Below are positions 24,344 through 37,069 of a DNA stretch of 64,000 bases, piece after piece. The stretch is from Anaeramoeba flamelloides (lineage: Eukaryota > Metamonada > Anaeramoebidae). The notes beneath the pieces were generated by a model. The model saw only the letters and a list, made by a program, of their open reading frames with translations. It made no database searches and was not told the DNA's origin. The stretch is taken from contig JANTQA010000026.1 in the NCBI GenBank assembly GCA_027625915.1, positions 1,860,001 to 1,924,000 on the forward strand. The letters run 5' to 3'. Positions within the stretch are counted from its first letter, which is position 1. Each line of letters begins with the position of its first letter. The translations under genes were made by a program, and so were the position numbers.

Positions 24344-26426
24344 AAATGAGATTTCTTTATCTATGTTTGATTTTGGGTGTTTCAATATAAATGGAATAAA
24401 GTCTTACCTAGAATGGATAAACGAAAGAATAATTTAATGTAAATGAGAGGATTTAAAGTGGTTAAAAATAGATCTTCAAATTGAAAAGGCGTCTAAGTAT
24501 ATTGTTAGAATAGGTTAATACAATTTTTTGAAACTTAATTTCATAATGTCTGGATTTTTGGTGGAAATCGTTCGGTTTTTAAGAATAAAATTTCAAACTA
24601 TTTATCATAAGCTCCTTTAAAGTCAAAGAGGTCAAGTTTTGTTGGAAGAAATATAACACACTTTATGAGTTTTATTCATTATTCTTCTCGGAATAATATT
24701 TCAATTTCTATATTAAAATCATTTTCCCCCTTTCGTAAAATGTTTCTTTTTATTTTTTTTTGATTTTTGCTTTATTTTTTTTTTATTTTTTATTTCTTCT
24801 TCTTTATTTTTAAATATAAATATTTGAAACCCCAAATTATCATTAAAAAAGGTGAAAATTTGTATTTTCTTTGAAATTCATACACTTAAAAGTAAAAGAT
24901 CTTTTTGTCAATAATTTTAATTTTCAAAAGAAATTGAGAAAATTTATACGACACATTACATCGAAAAGGCCAAAAAATTGTTTTAACATTTTTTTTTTTG
25001 AAATTTATGGTTTTTTGAGGTATTTTGTTTATGATTATCGGCTCTAATCTGATTTTTGATGTTTCTCTTATTTCTAAACAATCTTAGTTTGATTGATTCT
25101 TAAAAAATGTGAATTTTTTCATTTTTCCCGGGGTCAATTTGAGTGAAATGGTGTTAATGTTTATTCCGTACTCAAGAAATGAATTGCTACTAAAAAGTTT
25201 ATTATCAAATTTCCCTTCTTTTGAGTGAAAAAATTTAAATAACAAAAAAAATTTGAGATGATCAGTCTGGTAAAATTTTCAAACATTAAAAAATTTCCAT
25301 CGTAATCCTCATTAAGTAAACACTCCAAATTAAAGAAAAAAGGTAGAAAAGAAATCTCAAAACCAAAAAAACAAATAGAAAAAAAGAAGTTTAAAAGAAG
25401 TTTAAAAGAATTCCTCTATATTAAATTTCTAAAAAAAATCTAATCTTATTTTATATTCCCAAATTATTAATTTACTTTAATTGATAACAAATTGTTTTCT
25501 TGGAGTACATAATCAATTTTATTTGATTAAATCAAATTCGTGGTTATTTTGTAACCCATTATATTTGGCAATGTAAGAATTTGGTAATATTCTTAAAATA
25601 AAAATAAATCATTTGTAAAAAAAAAAAAAATCTTCTAGATCTCAAATCCCAAAGGGAGGGACTCAAAAAATAAAAACGGTTGTTTTCAAAATTATAGTTC
25701 ATAGTCATTCAAATTGGAAATTGTTTCTCCTTCTTTGGCACTTTTTTTCTAAAAATGGTTTATTTGTTGATTGTTGATTTTTTGGTGTTAAACACACACC
25801 ACAGGTTGGTTGTTGTTACATTGATATTAGACACTAAGAAAAATAATATTTTGTTTTTTTCATTTCTGAAAATTATTTTTCACCCTAATGTTTGGGCCAT
25901 AAATTATTTATTTTTGTTAAAAATTGATTCTTGCTATAACACACATTTTGTAATTTTAGTTTAATTTAAGATTTGTAAGAAATGATCGTTTAATTTGTAA
26001 TATGTAAAAATTTGAGGTGGTTCAAATTAAGATTCCAAATATAAAGGGTATTTAAAATATCCACAATCATTAAAAGTATTTAAAAATTAATTTTTTTTTC
26101 TAAAAAAAGGAGGGAGAAAAATAATGGTTCTATACAAAAATGAAGAAAATTCAAAACCGAGAAAAAAATGTTAAAGTTAAAAATAACTGATTGAAATAGT
26201 ATAAGTATTTTGATACAAATGGATTTTCTGATTGGTGATATTTTGTCTTGGGCTCCTTTTTCCTACCTGATTGTTGATTTATGTCGTCAAAAATATTCTA
26301 TGGTGATTTCATAGATTTGTTTTATATTCATTTTTACCAATAACTCAACTGTGTATTTTTTGAAAATTATGTTAGAGTCAAAATTTTTGATTTATTTGAT
26401 TTGTGTATTCCAGTGTTTTAGAATTT
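24344..26426. other. AT-rich noncoding stretch
   Basis: No supported gene. The only sizeable plus-strand frame (25755-25964) is a Leu/Ile/Val-rich peptide without recognisable motifs. Confidence 0.4.
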
Positions 26427-26835
26427 TCAACAGTCATATCTGAAATGGACTATATCATCAGCTTTCTTTTTATAGCATAGGTATATTTTGGGGTGTACTC
26501 CCTTTTCCCATTTTATAACAATATTTGTTAAAAGTATTACAAAATGAATTTTTTTGAGTATGGTTGTTGATGAATTATTGTTCAAAAATCGCTGTTTTTT
26601 GTTTGAAATATTCTTGGGATTAACTGATTGTGAAGTATTTTTTTGCACACGGTTTGCTTCGCCTTGAGATTAGTCCTCTTTGTTTTGTCTTGTTTGGTGT
26701 GAAGTTATGAAGTTGTAACTTGATTGTTTCTTTATCCTTGTTTTTCAAGTCAATGTTCATTATTTCGTCAATCTCCAGATCTTGGGTCTATTGGTCCAAA
26801 TTTGGATTTAGCAATTTCTTATTGAAATTGGTCAT
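26427..26835 (-). pseudogene. Decayed hypothetical coding region
   Basis: From an ATG at 26835 (MTNFNKKLLNPNLDQ) the minus strand reads as coding-like sequence of mixed composition (LQLHNFTPNKTKQRG, NIVIKWEKGVHPKIYLCY) to a stop at 26427. The reading frame is interrupted at least twice, so it is either a decayed gene or one with very small introns. No domain was recognised. The region is less AT-rich than its flanks. Confidence 0.35.
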
Positions 26836-27322
26836 GCTCTTTAAGATTAATCTTTGGTCTAACGTTTAGTAAAAATAGATTTTCAATAATAAAATGAAAA
26901 AAATATCTATTGCTTATCATACTCCAAAAGTTTCATATTTTATCATGTTTTTGTGTATATTGAAGATTTCCTATTTCATACAATAATATTAAAATTGTAA
27001 CTAGTCTTTTTGTTCAATTAAAAAATGAATATTTTTTGTTCACATTCCCAAAATATTTTTCTAGTTTATTAGTTGAAGATCCAAAGATCTTTACAACATC
27101 ATTTAGAAAGGATATTTTTAGACAATAAATTGAATTTCCTTAGTTAACTCTAAGACAAAATTTTTATTCTGATAATTTGATTGTAACTGTAATAATTAAT
27201 TATTGTGGAAAAAAAGTTCAACTAAAATTTTCATATATTAAAAAAACGAAAATTTTTATTTCAAATTCTCCAAAATATATTATATGAATAATAAGTTCAA
27301 CTAAAACCTAAAATATTTAACT

Positions 27323-27745
27323 GTTGAGGAAAAAAAGTGAAAGAGGATAAAAAGTGAAACACGATTTTTAATTGGGAACATTATTGAAAATTCAAAGTAA
27401 AATCAATGAAAAAAAGAATAAATAAAAAAATAAAGACAAAATGAAGTATTCGCCACAATAACAGTTTTTTTAATACTATCTTTTATTATGGACTTTTCTT
27501 TGATTGATCAATTATTAAAAATTTGTTCTAAAAATTAACTATTTTTGAGATATCCAAAACCACACCTTGAATTTGGATAAGAAAGTAGATTTAAATCGTG
27601 TTTGTTGGTTAGATTGAAAATAATATAATGGACGATTATTTGAATGTGATTGGTTTCTGCATTTTATTGGTTTTACTTTTAGTTTTTAGAAATGTTTTCC
27701 AATTAAAATCGTGTTGAGCTTTTTTTCCTCTTTCACTTTTTTGCA
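27323..27745. mobile_element. 410 bp TIR element (family e), copy 2
   Basis: The left end CTGTTGAGGAAAAAAAGTG and the right end CACTTTTTTGCAACAAG form an imperfect terminal inverted repeat extending over 60 bp, including CACGATTTTTAATTGG. The internal TATTAAAAATTTGTTC and ATAATATAATGG match the other copies. Confidence 0.78.
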
Positions 27746-28089
27746 ACAAGGTAAAATTCATTTTGGAAATTGAAATAAAAATTTTCATTTATTAATTGGA
27801 AAATAAGAATATTTTAATTGACAACACAAATTAAAATAATGTGATCTTGAAATGAATTGTATATAAATTGTGAATAGTATCTGGAACAAAATTAGTTTTT
27901 AAATATAGATTTTAATGAGACGGTTGATCATTACAATTTTTTTCAAGAGAAAATTGAAAAGTTTTTTCACTAAAATTTCCAATTTTTCTTTTTTTTTTAC
28001 ATAAAGTGTTGCAAAGAAACTAAGTTTGTATTTTGGGTTTCTATTTTGTTTGTTCAGTGCTTTTTGATTTTATATTGAGAATCTATTGG

Positions 28090-28260
28090 ATGAACGAAGA
28101 AACTAGAAATAAACCAAAGATTCCAGTTTGGAAAAATGATAATCAACTGAAATTTTATCGATTGAAATTTCAAATACAAGAACGAGAAAGGTCGACCAAA
28201 AAAACATTTGAAAGAGAGAAAAGATTAAACCAAACGATATCCACCTTAAATTCTTGGTGA
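28090..28260 (+). CDS. Small hypothetical ORF
   Basis: A 56-codon frame from ATG (MNEETRNKPKIPVWKND) to TGA, rich in charged residues with an Arg/Glu/Lys helix-like second half. Composition matches coding sequence here, but length and lack of homology make it weak. It may be an exon of a longer spliced gene. Confidence 0.3.
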   Translation: MNEETRNKPKIPVWKNDNQLKFYRLKFQIQERERSTKKTFEREKRLNQTISTLNSW

Positions 28261-30126
28261 ATAAATTGTGTGGATATTATTATTTTTATACAAGTTTTAG
28301 ATTCGTATCATTTTTTAACTTTAATTTATCCTCTTTAGAACGAAGAAAAGAGCCCAACGAAGTATATGGGTATTTTGAAACCAATTCTGTTCCTCTGAAT
28401 TTTAAAAGTTAAGAAAGTAAAAATATTTTTTCAACAAAAAAATCGTAGCTATATCTACAAACACTTTAAAAATAAAGTCAAGTAAAATGTTGTCAAAAAA
28501 TTCACCCCTAAAATTATTTTGACAAAATAGAAATTAAAAAAAAAAAATACAAAACAGATATTAATTCGGAAAACAAGTTATTAACTCGACTTAAATTGGT
28601 TAAAGAATCCAGCTTTGCAATTTTAACAATTGTATCTATTAAATTGCAGAATTTTTTTTAGTGACAAAATGTTTTGCAATTTGTTTAATTTATCAAAAAC
28701 CACATCCTTTTGTCTCTAATCTGTAACAGTTATTTTCAGAATCAATAACCATTAAGCTGTCAATTGTTTTTGTCAAATAAATTGAAAAAAACTTTTCCTT
28801 TTGGATCATTCTCTTTTTGTACTTTAATAATTTGGAAATCTAAAAGTAAGATTATTAATTTGTAATTTATGGTTAAAATGTTTCGGATTAAAAGACTTTG
28901 AAAGAGAGAAGACTGTTCCTCTAATTGGGTTGGTAAGGTGATATTCTTGAATAAAACATTACGAAGTTTTTAAAACAATAAAAAATCAAAAACGTGAAGA
29001 TTTTTCTCATTGTTTAAATTCGGTTTTCCTTAGCTAATCACTTTGTGTTCTCTTTTAATCCCAAAAAACTTTACTCATTTTGTTTAAAAAAAGCAAAAAA
29101 CTGTAATTTCTTTTTGAATTTTTTCTCCAATTCCAAAAGATTCGAAACCTCACCACTAGATCTGGTAATAGCCGCTTTAAACTTTTATGGTATTTCTCAA
29201 AATCTTAGATTTTGTCGAAACAAAAAATACAATTTTCATAAAATAAAAAACAAAGTTACTAAACTAGCTATCAAATTACTAATCCTAAAAAAATCGTTTG
29301 ATTTAGAACCAACAAAAAAACAAATTGAAGAAAAGAATGACTCAAAAAGGAAATCAGAAGAAAAAACACGAAGAATAATTGGGTCGTGTTAATTTTGAAC
29401 TTTTTTTGGTTATTAAGTCAGTTCGTAAAATATTTAAACACTTTGAGGAGATTTGTCAACTTGCTTGCAAGTAATTTAAAAAAAAATGTACTCCTTTTTT
29501 TTTACTCAAAATCAACAATTTTTTATTGGAATAAAAAAGTTTGGTGTGTCAAATTATTCAGTCCAAAACTGCCACTTAACAAATACTTGAGTTTGTTTTT
29601 TCCAAAAAAAACCTCACTTAGTAATTTAAAAAATAAAAACAGAACCCAAAACAACAAAAACTAATGATCTCTTGACAAAACAGATAAATGCCAATTACCG
29701 AAATCGTGTTTTTTCGAAAAAGGAGTTCAAAAAGAAAAATGCTATTCAAGAATCGACAACTTTTCGACATAATTAGAAAAAATTTTCAAATTGGCCTGAT
29801 TTACCCATAAAATAAACATATTGACAAAGAAAATTTCGTAAAACATCAAGACGTGCGATTTTTTGAAAAAAAATGAAAAGTAGAAAGTGTTTACAGGTTT
29901 TCGTAGGAACTTGAAACGAAAAACTAGAAAGTTTTTGGAAAAAAAACTAAAATTTTAAAAAAAAAATTCGAGAAATGGAAATTTCGAGAATAAATACAAA
30001 CTACCACCTGGGCCAAAACACTTAAAAAAAAATTCCAAAAGAATTCGAGATCTTAAAACAATTAAAAAATCCAAAATTATTTTTTAATTTATTCAAAAGC
30101 AAAATACCAAAATTCAATTGGTCACA

Positions 30127-31665
30127 ATGATCAAACCACCCAAAAGAAAAGGAAACAGAGCCAACAAAGACTCTTACGTTCCAAGCAAACTTGAGATCAA
30201 AAGCTTTGAAGAATGCACTCCCACACAGAAATTGGCGTTGAACCGAATCAAAAAGATGAAGTTGAACCGGCAGCGCTTTGTCGAGATTGAGAAATATTTT
30301 GATGATCAGATCTCAAAATCAGAAAACAAAGAATCTGTCACTCTTAGTGCCAAACTAATTAATGTACTTTGCTATGGGCTTGGGCAGGGGCGTTCCAATG
30401 TAAGGAAGAACATTGGCAATTATTACCAACGATCGGGGCTCATTAACGTCACCCCGCGAGAACATAAGGGGATGGTCTTCAACAAGGTCAAGCCCGGTAT
30501 GAACCTCGGTAGACATCCCAAAAATGGAAGGGTCCGAGCAATCCCGCAAATTAATAAACACAATCAGCCAGCACCAAGAAGAGTGGCCTCGACCAGCAAA
30601 AAAAAGAAAAAAACAAGAGTCAAAATCAAAATTCCAAACAAAAAAATCAATTTGTCAAAAAATAATCTTGTCGTTCCTGTTAATAACAACAACAAACTGC
30701 CCTCTTTGGTAAACAGCAACGACAAGGAAAAAAAAGGAAAGAGTGGCGACAATGGCCAGAAGATCACTAAGAGCAATAATAATCTCATCCATGAAAATTT
30801 TATAAATGAGAGGATCAATGGGATTTTCCAAGCAAAAAAAAACTCTATTAAGAATGTAAAAGAGAATGAAAAAGAGAAGGAGAAGGCAAAGGAGAAGGAG
30901 AAGGAGAAGGAGAAGGAGAAGGGGAAGGAGAAAAATAACAAGAAAAAACAGATGAGGATTTTTGATGGATCTGACAAGAATTATAATAGCAATGGTCTTA
31001 AGCCTGAAAACCAAGAAATTAATAAACGCAAAAATAAAATAAAAAGATTTAAACTGAAAATTAATTCAACATTTGGTTCAAGAAAAAGAAAATCACCAAC
31101 AAACCCAAAGAATATCCAAAAAATCAATATAGTACAAGATCAAATTTCCTCTGAAAAGACAAAAGTTATCGATTTTAAAAAGAAAAAAAGAGTTAATCGC
31201 TACAATAAGAAAATTGAGGTTATTCCTTCTTTACAAAAACAACTCGAAAATAAAGAGGATCGAAACACGAACAAAGAAAAAGAAAAAGAAAAAGAAAAAG
31301 CCCAAAAAATAGAAATAGAAATAGAAATTGAGAAAACCAGAAGAGAAATCCTTGAAACAGAAACAAACCCTCAAACAACAAATTGCAACAATACAATGGA
31401 AATGTCATCTAACCATTTCAGCAAAAAAGATTCAAATGCTTGGATTAAAAATCCTTTCCAATCAAAGATTAATCAAATCATTTTCAGCAAACAGGTTGAC
31501 AACAGTAACACTGACGTCTACGGCCTGTTGATACTTTTGGATTTTTTAGACAAGGTAGATAATAAGAAATATTCGAAAACTTTTGAGGAGATAGAATATC
31601 AAGCCCAACAAGCTAATAACCAAAAATTATTAAAATATATAAAACAAAAAAAAATTGTGAATTAA
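30127..31665 (+). CDS. Unrecognised lysine-rich protein
   Basis: A 512-residue single-exon frame. The first ATG gives MIKPPKRKGNRANK. Residues 10-145 form a compact, non-repetitive region (including LINVLCYGLGQGRSNV and GMNLGRHPKNGRVRAIPQ) that looks like a folded, basic domain. Residues 145-430 are low-complexity Lys/Asn/Glu, with KEKEKE runs near 245-270 and 375-395. The last 75 residues are again non-repetitive (DVYGLLILLDFLDKV). Many KKKK and KRK clusters suggest a nuclear protein, which is inference. I do not recognise the family. GC in the two terminal regions is well above the flanks, which supports real coding sequence. Confidence 0.75.
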   Translation: MIKPPKRKGNRANKDSYVPSKLEIKSFEECTPTQKLALNRIKKMKLNRQRFVEIEKYFDDQISKSENKESVTLSAKLINVLCYGLGQGRSNVRKNIGNYYQRSGLINVTPREHKGMVFNKVKPGMNLGRHPKNGRVRAIPQINKHNQPAPRRVASTSKKKKKTRVKIKIPNKKINLSKNNLVVPVNNNNKLPSLVNSNDKEKKGKSGDNGQKITKSNNNLIHENFINERINGIFQAKKNSIKNVKENEKEKEKAKEKEKEKEKEKGKEKNNKKKQMRIFDGSDKNYNSNGLKPENQEINKRKNKIKRFKLKINSTFGSRKRKSPTNPKNIQKINIVQDQISSEKTKVIDFKKKKRVNRYNKKIEVIPSLQKQLENKEDRNTNKEKEKEKEKAQKIEIEIEIEKTRREILETETNPQTTNCNNTMEMSSNHFSKKDSNAWIKNPFQSKINQIIFSKQVDNSNTDVYGLLILLDFLDKVDNKKYSKTFEEIEYQAQQANNQKLLKYIKQKKIVN

Positions 31666-32251
31666 ATAAAATTTTATATTTGTTTGGATATAGAGACACT
31701 CAAAAATTAATAAAAATATTAAATAAATTATTAATAAATTCGAAGAAATTAGTGTTTTTTTTTTTTGCCGAATGTGATCAAAATAATTTTTTAATCTTGA
31801 AACGCACATTGCCACTGTATCATGTGGTTTTCAAATAACAAATTAAACATTTGATTCCAATTTCATAATTAATTTTCATAGCCGAGGGAATGTAGAAAAC
31901 AAAAATAATAAATAGAGGTTAACTAATCATTTACAAAAAAATAATTTTTGTTTTTGAATAACCGAATGATAATTTTAACACTTAGAAATAAAATATAAAT
32001 ATTTTAATGTTACTTCATTAAAATAAACTCTATTACAAAAGTATTAACCCACCCAAAAATCAAAAATAGAGGATAAAAAAATCCCAATTTTTTATATTTT
32101 TCCAAACATAATTTTTAATCTCGTTTAAGTCGCACATTATTAATGTTGATAATTGACCCCTTTTTAGCAAATAAAAGAAAGAAAAAATAAAAACCTATCA
32201 CTAGTTTGAAAAAAGCAAAATTGAAAAATATAAATTAGACAAAACTACTAC
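31666..32251. other. AT-rich noncoding stretch
   Basis: Downstream flank of the Lys-rich gene. Nothing is recognised beyond A/T-rich sequence. Confidence 0.5.
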
Positions 32252-32520
32252 TTACATTAACCTTTCGTCCCTGTAATAAAGTTTATTCACAATATAATCA
32301 AAATTGTAGAACTTTAAATTCTTAAGGCTTTTTTTATTGTTGTTAGTAGAACCAATTTTTTTAAAAGCTTTTAGTTGAGAAAAAAGGTATTTTTTCGGGT
32401 TAAGAAATTCCAAAGAAAAGGAAAGATGAAATTTAGTTTTATTCAATTTGTTGATATTCACTTGAATTGGATAATGACTAATGGTTTTGAAAATGCTGTA
32501 CTCATCTAATAGAACTGAAA
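32252..32520 (-). pseudogene. Coding remnant beside hairpin cluster H2
   Basis: An open minus-strand segment of about 89 codons ending in TAA, containing DEYSIFKTISHYPIQVNI and a Lys/Asn-rich remainder. It has no ATG start. SHYPI faintly recalls the SDHYP box of APE-type endonucleases in LINEs, but the match is too short to assign. Its 5' side runs into hairpin cluster H2. Confidence 0.3.
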
Positions 32521-32559
32521 TTGAGAGGAAAAAAAAAAACCAATGTGGTACATATTGCC

Positions 32560-33165
32560 TTTTCCTAGTTTTTTTTTTTTTTTTTTACTTTTTGGAATAA
32601 ACCGAAAATATATTTTAATTTTCGATTCATTCCAAAAAGTAAAAAAAAAAAAACTAACCAAAGTGTCTGCCGAGTAACTTAGAGTACCGTTAAGTGCCTA
32701 GGGTTTTCAGAATTCAAAAGAATCGATAACAATCTGGGATTTTACTCAATCCTTTTAAATTTCCTAAAACTTAACAAAAGTGCCGGTCAAGCGCAGTAGG
32801 GTAACTGGTTTTTTTTTTTTTTTTAATTTGAGAAATATAAAGGAAATTTATTAAATTTTCAGTCATTTCTTAAATTAAAAAAAAGCTAACGGCAGTTTTC
32901 CAAAATTTAAAAGAATTGAGAAAAATCTTTGATTTTTCTCCTGTCTTTTTTATTCTGGAAAAGCTAACGGCAGTTTTCTTGAGATATTCTGTTTTATTTG
33001 TTAAGTGTTCTAGGTTTTTTTGAGGTTTTCTATTTTATTTATGAAGTGTTCTAAGTTTTTTTTTTTTTTTTACTTTTGGAAATTAAAAGAAAAATTATTT
33101 AATTTTATGTTTATTTATCTAATTAAAAAAAAATAGACACTCTACAACACTTAGTAGTACTTGAT
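32560..33165. repeat. Hairpin cluster H2
   Basis: At least three palindromes in a row: about 32567-32656 (T-run plus ACTTTTTGGAATAAACCGAA and complement), about 32800-32890 (T-run plus AATTTGAGAAATATAAAGGA and complement) and about 33045-33130. Between them lie CTAACGGCAGTTTTCC and TTCTAGGTTTTTTTGAGG units like those of H1 and H3. Confidence 0.75.
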
Positions 33166-33599
33166 GGCAATCCTCTAATTATATTTTTTTTTGAGAAATT
33201 TCTATAATGAATAATTATATTTTTTACTATAAACCAATGAAAAAATAAATAAGGAACCGTTATTTTTCATAAAATAAAAGATATACTTTCTATTAATTTC
33301 AATTAATTCTTAAATCCTTAATTTTGGACTTTCCTTATAGAATAGACAACCTCAAAAAAATAATACATATCTTCAATGATTTCTAAGTTGAAAATTTTCA
33401 GAATAAATTGTAAGTTTTTGTTTTAATTATAACCAAATTATAAACATAAGATTATCTATTTAGGCAATTTTATGAATTTAATCATAACAAAGATTGAAAT
33501 TGAAAACTTCTATTTTAAAAAATTTTTGTCGTTAGGTTTTTTTTATTATTTTACCTAATATTTTTTAAATATTCTTGACCTTTCCACCCAGAGCTATTT

Positions 33600-34700
33600 A
33601 TAATTAACTTTTGTCTAAATATTTAGATCGACCTTTAATAATTTTAAATTTTCTATTTCCCAATTAATAATTTCATTATCTTTTTTTTGGAAATTTTAAT
33701 TTTTTTGAAATACTAAAAACAAAAAATTTCTAATTTATTTTTGAGTTTAAATCTTTTATATATTGAAATTCTGACTTGTCAATTTTTACTTTAGTTTTAT
33801 AAATTATTCTTTGGGAGAATGAATATTATTTTTTAAAAAAGGCGAACTTTTTATTTACACAAATATTTATTCTGTTGAATTTTTTTTTTGGGCTAGTTTA
33901 AAAATTACTTTTTCATAAAATAATTGCTAATGCATATTGATTTAAAAATTTGTAATTTTACTATTGACGATTTTTTTTTGTTAAAAATCATTTTGGTAGT
34001 TTTAAAATTTGCTTTTATATTTTTTTAATTTTTTTTATAAATGGCTCATTTTTTTCATGCGAAATTCCAAAATACTCGATTTCAAATAATTGGTTTGATT
34101 TTAAAGTTTTATCAATATTTGGATCCAATACAAATTCTTGGATAATCTGATAAAGTAGTATTAACTTTTTTTTTTATTTACTGAAATATGTTTTTCTTAA
34201 TACACTAGTGTGAATATGAATGATATAAAAAATAGAGTTTTCACTATTTTCGAGATAAATAAAAAGTTCCATACATTTATATAAATTTTGATAATATTCA
34301 ATATAATTTATAATTATCTTAATAGTCGAATAATAATTTTAATCAAAAAATCGTTTGGTGAATACTAATCTTGCATTTTTTTAAAAATAATTATTTTTCA
34401 AACAATATATTGATATTTATCAAACTATTTATCTAGAAAATCCTTTCAAGCTCAGAAAACAAATTAGGGGTTTCATTTACTGTTTCATTACCTATAATAA
34501 AAATTTTATTAAATTTATGTAACAATTTAATTCTCTTTAAAATTATAAAAACTCTATTTTTACAACATTCCATATTTACACTTGTGTCTTAAAATCAAGT
34601 CATCTACAAAAATTTGAAGACGATAAATTGAATCTTTTATTTTTTCAAAAATTAAAAATATTAATATCGTATTTTTTTTTTTCAAATATTAAACAGTAAT
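33600..34700 (-). mobile_element. Fossil reverse-transcriptase-like remnant
   Basis: Scattered minus-strand coding segments include an F-x-D-D box (IFVDDLIL, about 34615) and, downstream in the expected direction, FEIEYFGISHEKNE (about 34070), which resembles the segment following the active site in non-LTR reverse transcriptases. The element is broken many times and I cannot assign its family securely. Ends are not visible; the span given is approximate. Confidence 0.35.
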
Positions 34701-36290
34701 TAATTAAAAACTTTAAAAATGAATGATTTTAAGAAGAATATCAAATAAAGAAACTAAGAAGAATAAAAGTACTAAAGCATACTTAAATTATATTATTTTT
34801 CTACTGATTACCAGAAGAATTATTATATATCTACTTTTTGGGAATTTGAATCTCAAGAGATAAATGACAGAATTCAAGAATATTTTGACTCTTATATTGA
34901 CCATAGTTTCTTTATTTTCGATACCCTTAAATAAAGCAAGAAAATTACACCATTTTTGATAATTTTAATTGCAATAACCGAATCAATTTTTTTTTGATGT
35001 TTTTTTTTTTTGAGAGCAATGGAATACTGCAAATATGAAATCACACTTTCATTTATTTTTATATATTTATTATTTATTCAAAACAAGATTATTATTAGAA
35101 CATATTAGGGATTTTCAGTAATTTATTAGACGAAATAAAAAAAAAAACTGGAAATAAATTTCGTTATTTTGATTTAATACACCAAGTAAAAACAGAAAAT
35201 AGTATGATAAAATCGAAATATATTCATCCATTCTTTGAGATCAAACTTTTTTTTTCTAAATTTTATTATGTAAAAAATGTTCACATATTTTATTTTATAT
35301 GTCCCTACGACCCAAAAAACACTAAAAATGAAAAACTGATCAAATACTTTCCATTAATACAATTAAAAAAACTAAATGATAAAATTAAAATAAATAAAGT
35401 TTGAATTTAACTTTTTCTTGAAAACATGTTTTGCCAAAATCATTGAATTCGAACTTGAAATTATGTATATTTTTAGATACACTCTCTTGTTTTAACTCAT
35501 TTACAAAAACAAATTCTAAATTATGTGAATTTTCTTTTCACAAAAGACACTAATTTGGTCTTCAAATGTTTTTTTTTAGTTTTAAATGGTAAAATTAAAA
35601 AAAAAGTTAAACTAAAAGGATAAACTCTCTGGAAAAGCATTCTAATTTAATATATTAACTTATTCTTTGATTTCAAACTTTTCTCAACCCCAATTTTTCA
35701 AAAAAAAATAAAAAAGCGCACAGTAATTTCAAAAAATATTTTCGATATTCAATAGTTGAGAGTGGATTTATTCTAAAAAAAATTATCACAGTGGTTAATG
35801 GAATTAAGTTATGAACTTAATTTCGAAAAATATTAATCAGAAAAAAATAGCGCTTAATTTTATCAAGGACATATAATTCATTTTATGGAATTTATTTTTT
35901 GTAAAAGATAATTTGTAATTTCTGTTCAGAATGATAATTTTTGATATTTTTTTTTTTAAATTGCAAAATTAAGCTCAAATGTAAAAATTGTAATCTCAAA
36001 GAATTTAAAAGCAATAACACAAATTTGAAACCCCAAAAAAAATTACTCTATGAGAAGAAACAAATTTTATTAAAAAAAGAGTTTCAAGAGATAAGAAAAT
36101 ATTTTAGATTAGTACGCTGGAGTGAATAATGCATTATTTATTTTAACATATCACATCGAAAAAGAAGTCTTTGAGAATACCAGAAATTCTGAAAAAAATT
36201 GATATGTATGAATAAATTAAGATAAAAAAAATAAAAATAAATAATCAAAGCCAAGCTATTATTTTTTTATTTTGATTCAATTTTTTAAAT
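34701..36290. other. AT-rich stretch with weak plus-strand ORFs
   Basis: Two short plus-strand frames start with ATG: 35204-35404 (66 codons, Lys/Phe/Ile-rich) and 35941-36129 (62 codons, with KCKNCNLKEF). Neither matches a family I know. They could be exons or chance frames. Confidence 0.3.
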
Positions 36291-36491
36291 TACAGTCAGT
36301 TTCACTTTTAAGGCACAAACTTTCAACGAAATTTAAGGCACAAAAAAAATCTCAAATTAAAGCACAAAATTCAAATTCTAGTAAAAATAAATTGTAAAAA
36401 ATGAAATTGCAAATTTTGTGCCTTAATTTGAGATTTTTTTGTGCCTTAAATTTCGTTGAAAGTTTGTGCCTTAAAAGTGAAACTGACTGTA
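36291..36491. mobile_element. Palindromic TA-flanked MITE, copy 6
   Basis: A full-length, well-preserved copy with TA on both sides and six AAGGCACAA/TTGTGCCTT motifs, three per arm. The centre (AAAAATGAAATTGC) differs from other copies. Confidence 0.92.
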
Positions 36492-37069
36492 AAATACTGT
36501 GTGATTTTTTGATCTTTTAGATCTTATAAATTATCTATTTTAGAATTTCTATTCCATAATTCCTTTTATGCAAAAAGATTACCTAAAAACCCTATTTATT
36601 CAATTTTGAAAAAAAATTAAAATTTAATTTCAAAAATCTCCTTTAAAAATAGGCTAATAAAAAAACATAAATATAAATTTTAATGTTTTTGTAAAAAAAA
36701 AAAAGATATATTAATCTTAGCAAGTAATAACAATTGAAAATTTCATTCCCCCATTAGTTGTAATATTGAAAATAAAATGATTGTTGTTATAATTAAAGTA
36801 GATGCTCATTATTTGATTAAAATTCAATTTTTGATGAAAAAATGTTCAAAGACTTGTGGTCATTTTTGAAAGACCAATAACTTTAACACAAAAAACAAGA
36901 AAAAGAAAAAAAAAAAAAAGAATAATATCAAATATATTAAGTGATGTAGATCTTAAAAATATGGCATCATTTTTTATACTTTTACTCGAGAAAAATAACA
37001 TTTTTAAAAAATTATTATCAAAAATTTTTTTAATATAGATCAGAAAATGGATCTCTTGATATTGCCAAC

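Larger units (their letters stand above)
26836..30126. other. Long stretch with one TIR element and weak ORFs
   Basis: It contains the family e element at 27323-27745 and the small frame at 28090-28260. Between 29045 and 29664 two adjacent plus-strand Lys/Asn/Phe-rich frames exist, the first without an ATG at its edge. Neither resembles a known protein and both may be chance or decayed. Confidence 0.4.

Noticed and set aside
30118-30126. Upstream start of the Lys-rich protein at a TTG codon
   Set aside because: Eukaryotic start is expected at the ATG at 30127. Likewise the CDK start was set to the ATG at 57614 and the TRIM start to the ATG at 6202.
32252-32520. APE endonuclease SDHYP box
   Set aside because: Only SHYPI is present, without other endonuclease motifs, so I did not name the fragment an endonuclease.
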